Origin: Platanthera guangdongensis
Lineage: Eukaryota > Streptophyta > Magnoliopsida > Asparagales > Orchidaceae
Reading direction: 5' to 3'
NCBI GenBank assembly: GCA_039583875.1
Contig: CM077164.1
Span: 67,673,628-67,737,627 of the forward strand
Length of the DNA stretch: 64,000 bases
Of the stretch, positions 56,527 to 64,000 are shown piece by piece. The position numbers were made by a program, and so were the translations under genes. The notes below the pieces were generated by a model that ran no database searches, was not told the origin of the DNA, and saw nothing but the letters and a program-made list of their open reading frames with translations. Within the stretch, counting starts at the first letter, position 1. Each line of letters begins with the position of its first letter.

Positions 56527-59526
56527 CCACAACATACGGACACCACAGCTTTAGCTTTAAAAGATGATATTAACTACCCATCTAAAAAACTCTGAATAAA
56601 GCAACAGCGGAAACATACCAACAGAACTAGAAGTTATCCACTACCAAATAGGAGTATCAAAATGGCCTTAAGGCCTTACACAATAATAAGTCCAAAACTG
56701 AATGACAAGCTAGTAAGCATGGAAATCACTTCATGAGGCTTAGGCCTTTTCGGCCGGCGTACTTGGTCCCGCTTGCGATCCTGTCCCTGTAAAAATTTGA
56801 GGTAACGTGGGTCAGCAAAGGCTGACCTCTACTGTGTAACCAACACATCTCCTCCCAGCCCCCCTAACAGACCCCAAGGTACACCTCCAACCTGCAAGTC
56901 AGCACTTCGTATGTCATATACATAAGCATGTAAAGCTTCAAAAATAGGTTTGGATGTCTCAAACAACAAACACATTTTCTATGTTGAACATATAATCAAA
57001 GGGGCCTACTATGCAGCATGTATGCAAACTCGGGCTTCACCCAAGGAACCCTATCGTGTATGCATCTAGCACATCATCATAACAACTGGGTACTTTCAAT
57101 TTCCCCATCTGCGTCAAGCCACAAACAAAAAGGGGTACTGCAATCCCCCTAACCGCATACAAGCCGCCACATGGAAATCTTGCCAAGGCCCCTCCCGCTC
57201 GTGGATCTTAGACCCGGGATTGCATGCAAACTCTGACTTCTCACATCAGGATTCCATCTCACACACAAAACGATTCTAAGAACCCTTGCTGGACCCCACC
57301 CGCTCGTGGGCTTCATTACCCGTGCTTGTCCTATGTGAGGTGTTCTTGTCAGTCTCACAGAAGGGGACTAGTCTCGCCAGGAAACTCTCACCACATGACT
57401 TGCATGTCACGGGATAGCCAGCCGACCACGGAGACAAAGCCGCACCTTAGCACATCACAATCCATAGTCTTTCCCACCCCAATCCATCATTCATAATGCA
57501 ACATTCCCGCGAACCAAGGAAACCATCTACCGTCAACGCGGAGCTAACCTTGTCCGGTTCCGGCTACACGTACTCACTCAAAAAGTGGGAAAAACACATA
57601 CATCACAAATGACATCTTGCCGCAACAGATTTCTACAAAATCCTTAAGGCTCGCTATGCAACATCACCGAGTCGGACTAACGGTCGCGACCACGGCTTCA
57701 TCCACAATGCTTAATCCACTAACATAGCGGATCTCTAATGCAATATCATGTCGGGTATGGACACAATCGACCCGGTTGTTCCTCTTGAACCATGGCGACC
57801 CAAACCCCTCTCATTTGAGGGATTTGGTGCCCAAAAGCTCGAAAAGCAAGAAAGAAGAAGATGATATGCACGCATCCTAGAAACCGAGAGGATAAATGTC
57901 ATTACGTTATGTCCCCTCTTCCTAGCCATGGAATCCCTGCTTTGAACGGATTGACACGAGCTCCTCCACGCCCTCTCCACGGATCTGGTCTCGGAACGGT
58001 GATCGGAGCTCTGAAGCTCCGTCAATTGTGGAAGGAAGCTCTCTCTCGTTCCTCCTCCCTTATCTTCCTCTCCAACCCTAACTCTCACTCTAAAAGATGA
58101 TATAAATGGGGGGAAAGGCACCACAGTCCTAATAAAGTCCAAAGGGCAGAATATCCTGGGCCCTTAGATTGAGTTTAAGGAAGCATCATACGGCCACAAA
58201 AGAAAAATGACGGAACAGCTCCCGCCCGCACGATCAGTGGTGCACTACCAGTGGTCGGGCGCACTGGATCTCATGATCGTGCGATTAACAGTGGCGGAAC
58301 TCTAGAGAAGAAGGGATAACCACGCACGAGCAGTAGCATACGACCAGTGGTCATGCGCACTATGTCCTATGGTCGTGCGATTGCCCTAGGCAGAGCTTTG
58401 AAACATGGAAAATAGTGTGCACGATCAGTGGCGCATGGCCAGTGGTCGTGCGCACTAGATCCCATGATTGTGTGCATTGGATCCAATGCCGAGCTCATCA
58501 ACCTACCGCCAGCTGTATCTCTACCGTCGGGCGTTAGCTTCTAGCGATTTTAGGTCTGAAAACTGGGGTGTTACAACTCCTCCCCCCTTACAAGAATTTC
58601 GTCCCCGAAATTAATCTTCATATAGGAAGACATCAAGAAAATTATTGCCGCAAAAAAACATTGTTACAACAACTTTACACAAATCATTTTTAATCAGGCA
58701 ATCAGACGAAAACAATATTGCAACGTCTCAAAACACTGTTTATACATAGCGGTCACTGTTTTAAACCAGCATTACACAAATAACTCGGGATAGTACTCGC
58801 GTATTGGTTGCTCATGCTCCTAACAGAACTCGTCACGCCCGCAGTTATTCTAATGCACCTTCACGAGCTTAACTTTTTTGTTCCGCAACTGCCGAACTTC
58901 TGTATCCTCTATACTAACTGGACGAACTCGTGTCCTCAAGTCCTCTTCTATCGGCACCAATGCCGATTGGATCACCACACTAGCCTCCACTAAGGCTATC
59001 CTCAAGACAGAAAAATGGAAAACATCGTGTAATCCACTCAGCTCTGTGGACAATGCCAACCGGTATGCTGCTTCTCCCACCCGTTCTATATCTCAAAAGG
59101 TCCCAAAAACCTCGGACTCAACTTCTTGAGTCGGCCAATCTGCGAAACGCCTTTGAACGGCTTGATTTTTATGTAGACCCAATCACCTACCGAGAATTCC
59201 ACCATCCTGTGGCGAGAATTAAAATATTTTGCTTGCCGATCTTGAGCAACCTTCATGCGCTTTTGAATGGTTCGCACCAACTCGCATGCATCAGCTACCA
59301 CTTATTTTCCCAAAAATTTGGTGTCTCCCGCCTCTTTCCAAGACATCGGTGTTCGACACCGCCTCCCATACAAAGGTTCGTATGGCGCTATCTTTATACT
59401 TGCTTGGTAACTATTGTTATAAGCGAACTCTACCATGAAGAGGTGATCTTCCCACTTCTTACCGAAGTCAAGATTACACATCCTCGGCATATCCTCCATA
59501 GTACGGTTCGTTCTTTCGGTTTGCCA
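56527..59526 (-). mobile_element. Reverse-oriented chromovirus fragment, copy 2
   Basis: Collinear with 6403-9503 but about 100 bp shorter, mainly from a 99-bp deletion near 56700. The LTR starts (minus strand) TGTAACACCCC at 58575, polypurine tract just above it, integrase C-terminus at 58612-59526. Confidence 0.82.
58612..59526 (-). pseudogene. Chromovirus integrase C-terminal fragment, copy 2
   Basis: The minus strand reads MEDMPRMCNLDFGKKWEDHLFMVEFAYNNSYQASIKIAPYEPLYGRRCRTPMSW at 59499-59302. A stop follows, then RHRMVEFSVGDWVYIKIKPFKG and LKKLSPRFLGPFEI to 59086, then GEAAYRLAL...LRNKKVKLVKV to 58850. This is a clear chromovirus integrase from the core's end to the tail, with about two breaks. 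The N-terminal part is missing, cut at the 71-bp repeat. Confidence 0.9.
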
Positions 59527-60329
59527 ACGGGTCAGTAGTGAAGACCAAGGGTGAGATAAATGAGGTGGAAGTGATATTGAATGAAGCTGTGGTGGTCATT
59601 GATTTCCAGGTGCTGGGACCAATAGGGAATGCTTCAAAACCAATCTTAGGGGTCCCCTTCATGAAAGCTAGTGGGGCGACGTTGCAGTTTAACGCGAGTG
59701 GCATCACCCAGGCATACAAGGTTGATTCGTCTTTACCGCCGTCCCTTTCCCCTATGATTCCAAATGAACCCGAAAAATAGCAGGATTTGAATGTTGTGTT
59801 ATTTGACGGTTTTTCTAGTGTTGTTGAGATAGATGTGCTGATGAAAGGGGAAGACAGGGCCTTGAAAATTTCAGAAATGTTGAAGATTGCTGAAGGGGAA
59901 ACAAAAGCGGAGTTGGTTGGAGTGCAGCAAGTTGCAGATGAGAAGGGCAGTGAGCGGGGTGAAAGGCACGTTGCTGAGATGAAGGAGCGGAGCACGGCTG
60001 TTGAAAGCGTGCATAAATTAGAATCAAAAAGTTATATTAAGCCAAATCATTTGTGTAAAACTGTAAAACATGTTACATGGGCTGATCTATCGCCCGCCGC
60101 GGGTGAGGAAAGGATTCCTCCAAACAAAAAAGGTAGAGCTACCTCTGAATTGGATGGAGTGGTTGTAGCACCATGGCGGTCTCCATCTGTGGAATTGCGA
60201 AAAAAAGGACTGCGAATGCGCATGCGCTGGAGTTTGCCCGTCAGCACGAGAAGGAAGAGCCGAGGGGCAGGGGAGATTCGTCTTCCCTGGGCCCTAAATC
60301 TTATGCTTCTCCATCGTCACGCGTGCTAA
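59527..60329 (+). pseudogene. Athila-like protease region and tail, copy 2
   Basis: Same frame throughout with a single TAG at 59778. First half: protease tail (ASKPILGVPFMKASGATLQF). Second half: 180 codons of unfamiliar, Glu/Lys-rich sequence ending in a basic stretch. No RT follows. Near-openness over 800 bp makes the unfamiliar half worth a search; it may be fusion of protease to a downstream remnant after pol deletion. Confidence 0.75.
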
Positions 60330-60533
60330 GGTGATCTATCACAAGCCAGCGGTGAGCTGAGATGTGAAGGATCTCCGCCAACCCTCTCCTTTTCTAGCAA
60401 AATTTTTGATTAGTGTTGTGTGTTAAGTTTTAGACTTAATCATTACGTACTACACTTATGCTCTTTAACTATATATAAAACTGCTAATACAGGTATTTGG
60501 TCCACCTTAAGAACGGTAAAGAAAAGTGGATCC

Positions 60534-60547
60534 TGGGAGACAACCCA
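60534..60547 (+). promoter_or_regulatory. Conserved post-pol stem-loop, copy 2
   Basis: TGGGAGACAACCCA, identical to 10512-10525. Confidence 0.55.
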
Positions 60548-60777
60548 TTATTTTGTTTTTGTTTTTGTGCATATTCTTTAATATGGATTGTTGTGCATTG
60601 TGGTATTTTCTTTTGCAGGTGGAGTTCATTTGGATCGTGGACTTTCAATAAAAATTAACGCCAATCTTCTGGTATGCTCATTTCTGAGCATTGGGTAACC
60701 CCTTCTCCTTAATTGCTTTTTAATTTCACGATCACATTGCGGTGTTATGATGTTTAGGCTAAGTCTGGTGGGGAGAG

Positions 60778-61078
60778 TGTCACAACCCGCATTTCCTCAA
60801 CGAGTACCTCGTATCAGAGCAAGAGGAACTACGAGTTATGAAGCCACGTCGTGTAGGGGATAACTGCACATGCTCAGGCAACCCTTGACGCTTACTTTAT
60901 GAATTGAAATTCAACAGTTAAATGCAAGAAAACCTTTGGATTTAATGGCCGTATCCCTCGGCCTTAGGTATCAAAAACAGCCACTCGCAAGCCCGCGGGA
61001 AAAACCATGCTCGAAGAACGGTCAAAGCCAACGTAACGCCCATCATGCGTACGCAATCAAAAATCCGGGGTGTTACAA
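60778..61078. mobile_element. ~300-bp LTR-like insertion present only in copy 2
   Basis: TGTCACAACCC...GGGGTGTTACA, absent from copy 1, where GGAGAGTTATG is continuous near 10748. Flanks give either a perfect AGAGT duplication (60774-60778 and 61079-61083) or, with canonical TG...CA ends at 60778-61077, a GAGAG/AAGAG duplication with one mismatch. No coding frame. It looks like a solo LTR of a small element, or a small deletion derivative of an LTR beginning TGTAACACCCC on the minus strand. Confidence 0.8.
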
Positions 61079-61083
61079 AGAGT

Positions 61084-61719
61084 TATGCTGGGTACTCATG
61101 GACGTGTATTAAACTGTTGTCATAATAGAAGAATATATTCTTTTGTTTCCTTTGATGATTGGCATTGCATACCACTGCACCACACTTGAGCGCGTGCTTG
61201 AATAGGGGCACGTCATGAGTTTTATCATCACTAGTGTGCTTTTGGAAAATTTTGGCGCTGGCCTAAGATTGCGAGGCAGAGTAAAATGTTGCCTCCATGA
61301 GTGCTCCTAATCGAGTGCTCAAGTCTCATTTAGGATTACCTATAGAATTAGATTATTTTATGCTCATAGCGTATTTTATTTCTATTGGCGTAAATCTTGT
61401 TTATTCTACTCGCATACTTTGAATCCGGTGTGAATCAAACGTTCACGTAGCGATGTGTATCGACATCGCTAGACTCATATTGCTTGAGTCGGGAGGAAGG
61501 ATTGTCTCTCCCGGTGGCTAAGAACTTGCACCTAGATACTCTCGAAGTATGGGTACATGGTTAGTCAAGTGCGCGCGTGATCTAGGCCGTGTTGGTAATT
61601 GTGTCCTGCAATGTTCATAGGGATTTGAAAACGCATCACCAATAAAACTAAGGGGCATAATGTATTTGATGAGTGCTTAAGTTCATGCATGCAGGTTGTC
61701 CTTAATTGGACAGGTGAAT
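61084..61719 (+). other. Post-pol non-coding region, copy 2 remainder
   Basis: Collinear with 10753-11393, including the TTTGATGAGTGCTTAAG LTR-like start near 61666. No gene seen. Confidence 0.6.
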
Positions 61720-62105
61720 TTAAAGAGTATGCTGGAAGACTCAGAAATCGTCAAGCTCAGATCACATTTCATCGAGCCCAGCTCAGCTTTCATCGAGCTG
61801 AGCTCACCATTAGTCGAATGGAGTTCAGAACTCGGGATTCAGAAATCGTCGAGCTCAGCTCCCCTTTTATCGAGCTTAGCTCCCCTTTTATCGAGCTGAG
61901 CTCACCGTTTGTCGAGATAAATTCAGAAGCTTGGGTTTAAGAACTCGTAGAGCTCAGCCCACAGATTATCAAATGCAGTTCAACATTCGTCCAGCTGAGC
62001 TCGCCATTAGTTAAGCAAAATCTAGATGCTTGGGATTCAGAATTTGTCGAGCTCAGCCCACAGATCATCAAACGCAGTTCAACATTCATCGAGCTAAAGC
62101 CAGAA
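61720..62105. repeat. TCGAGCTCAGCTC palindrome cluster, copy 2
   Basis: Collinear with 11393-11780; keeps the motif order with scattered substitutions. Confidence 0.75.
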
Positions 62106-62109
62106 TAAT

Positions 62110-62452
62110 TAACTAAGGCAAAACCGCCGAGACAGCTGATACAGTTGAGAAGTATGTCTCAGCATAACTGCTGAGATAAAGCTAGCTGGAATTTCTCTAG
62201 GTCCAGAAGTATTGTGTGAAGCATGTTCACTCAACGCTTCTAAAGAAGGAAGAGTTGTGACAGAAAACAGTCTCAGCTGTGAAGCAGACACCACTGAGAC
62301 CGTTGATAAGAAAACTGCTGAGACAGGAGTCAGTCTCAGCTGAGAAGAAGAAAGTGTTGAGACCGCTGAGAAGAAAGTGCTGAGATAGATGCTTGCCTTA
62401 GCTATTAAGAAGAAACCACTGAGTGAGCTGAGAAAGAACCGTTGAGATGAAG
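62110..62452. repeat. CTGAGAC-rich repeat region, copy 2
   Basis: Collinear with 11800-12129; irregular GCTGAGAC and CTCAGCTGAGAAGAAG recurrences, no coding frame. Confidence 0.6.
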
Positions 62453-62625
62453 TGATTGGTTTTCCATCAAGTCCCCGACAGCAGCGCCAAAAACCTGATA
62501 GGTTTTCCATCAAGTCCCTGGCAGCGGTGTCAAAAACTTGTTTGATTTTCCATCAAGTCCCCGGCAGCGGCGCCAAAAACATGATTGATTTTCCATCAAG
62601 TCCCCGGCAATGGCACCAAAAAGTT
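62453..62625 (-). repeat. Four tandem primer-site units, copy 2
   Basis: Same four 42-43-bp units as 12130-12300. The third is again the best match to the tRNA-Asp site (GGCGCCGCTGCCGGGG on the minus strand). The array therefore predates the duplication. Confidence 0.8.
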
Positions 62626-63803
62626 GATGCTGGTCAAAACTCTAAAATTATTTAGGACGCGCGGCGCCCCTGGCAGTTTATTTTAGAAAGAGCAGATTTG
62701 GTTTTATTTAGGAAGATGGGGCATGCAGATTTATTATTTGGATATAAAACAGTTGAAATCGAGTTTTAACGAAAGCTGGCAAGTGCACCTATCGCGTGTA
62801 GTACAGAATATTACGGCGTGGAATATCAAGGTCATATTGTTCTCAGGGACTGGTTGATTATTTCTACTCTTCCATGGAGGGGTGTAACACCCCCATCCAT
62901 CGTATGACATATAACAGAAGGTCCAGCTGGAACCCGACGCCATATACCACGGACAGACGGAAGGGTTACGTATTAATAACCAAACTATCCAATTAAGACT
63001 ACTTGTCCTAACACAGAGCATTCTAGTGGAAGCTTTTAAAAGTAGAAAGAACCCAAACTGAATAATCAATTTACATGAATGTCCGCAATCACTACCACTG
63101 GAATGAAATAACAATACAATGAAAGATACATGGCCTTACAATAGTTCACTTATCAAATAGTATCTTACATACATCGGCTCGCAGGCCGGCCACACATGAC
63201 AAAATAAAAACAACTATACGCTAAGGCCTTCGAGGGCCAGCACGGCAACATGGGCTCCAGCCCGCTATTTTGCACTCGGCTCCGCAGCACCTACAAGCAA
63301 CAATCCGCCGCACGGTGGCAAACAGGCGACGGTCAGCTAAAGCCGACCAAATTATAACGACCCCGACCCTTTCTCGGGACGGCGGTGCTCCTTCCCTGCA
63401 TGTCATTATCCCAGCTAAACAATTATGTATAAACATACTTCGCCACAGGTGAAGGCTCGCACGGCCAAACACCGCGTGCACTCAGGGCATATTAACGGTG
63501 AATCCTAACACATCAGCGTCTTCACCACCACCCCTAGGATGGCAACAACATGAGCATTTTAGCCTTTCTGACCATTGTCTATGGCTCCCGACTATGCCAA
63601 CGGCCAGTCCCCTTTTCGGGTCTCTCGCACCGTAACACATAGCCCATGTCCAATTCCACTTGCCCGTTGCTCAACCGCGTAGTTCACATTAAGATGTACG
63701 CACGGGCCAAGCTTCTCTCAGATCCTAATATTCCAATCAATCACATAACCCAGTTATGTTCAGACCGCCAAGTTAGCAGAACAACGATTCCGCTCAGTTT
63801 TCC
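62625..63803 (-). mobile_element. Reverse-oriented LTR fragments, copy 2
   Basis: 62625-62882 matches the Tat/Athila-type LTR end at 12300-12557. From 62883 (TGTAACACCCCC) it matches the truncated chromovirus-like LTR at 12558-13486. Homology to copy 1 ends after TTTTCC at 63803. No gene. Confidence 0.65.
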
Positions 63804-64000
63804 GGGTGCGCCTTGGAGCTAACCTCCAACGATCCCTGCTGCAATCTACCGCGTAGAAACACGAAAACCCAAAGCACGGAGTCTTCTCTGGCAAATCATA
63901 ACAGATGCAACATCGACGATCCAGACCAACATGTCCGGGTAGGCTTCACACACAATGCCTATGCCCGTACTTCGATTCCAGACTCTATATGCAACATAAG
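63804..64000 (-). mobile_element. Sequence beyond the duplicated block (probable LTR continuation)
   Basis: No counterpart in copy 1. Composition and phrasing resemble the preceding reverse-oriented LTR, so this is probably the original right flank that copy 1 lost at its 13486 junction. No gene seen. Confidence 0.45.

Overview
This window is a block of nested and duplicated LTR retrotransposons from a large-genome seed plant, probably an angiosperm. The evidence for a plant is the Athila-type Ty3/gypsy element with a tRNA-Asp primer site, a Sirevirus-like Ty1/copia element with a third ORF, chromovirus (Tekay/Del-like) relics, initiator-Met-type primer sites and LTRs with 5-bp target duplications. 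I see no host gene, rRNA, tRNA gene or CRISPR array. The species cannot be named from this sequence.

Layout. Bases 1-13486 and 21132-63803 are two copies of one ~21-kb stretch. Inside it, in order: the right part of a ~5.2-kb chromovirus-like LTR; an old Athila-like element (LTR relic, primer site, broken gag and protease); a 3-kb reverse-oriented chromovirus fragment lodged in the protease region; palindrome-rich DNA; a four-fold tandem primer-site array; and reverse-oriented LTR pieces. The join at 13486/13487 fits the breakpoint of a tandem duplication. Bases 13487-18431 hold a reverse-strand chromovirus gag/protease/RT fragment, an old LTR end with a primer site, and the pol C-terminus that precedes the long LTR beginning at 18432.

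Copy 2 carries later insertions that copy 1 lacks, and copy 1 shows the empty sites. A 5.4-kb non-autonomous element with a gag and no pol (22267-27651, TSD ATACC) and a 12.2-kb copia element (28119-51725, TSD GATGC) both sit in the long LTR. An 11.4-kb Athila-type element (30931-42349, TSD AGATG) sits inside the copia gag. A ~300-bp LTR-like insertion lies at 60778-61078. Hand counts of LTR-LTR differences (about 1.3% Athila, 3.3% copia, 2.9% gag-only element, 3-4% between duplicate copies) agree with this order. They are eye tallies, not alignments.

Function. The gag-pol frames would supply capsid, protease, reverse transcriptase, RNase H and integrase for copy-and-paste retrotransposition, but every full polyprotein here is interrupted. 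The Athila frame is closest to intact, with two in-frame stops. The signals most worth following are: palindromes packed around the copia promoter that also occur in frame inside its gag; an uncharacterised ~650-codon ORF in the gag-only element; the tandem primer-binding-site array; and the tandem-duplication breakpoint.
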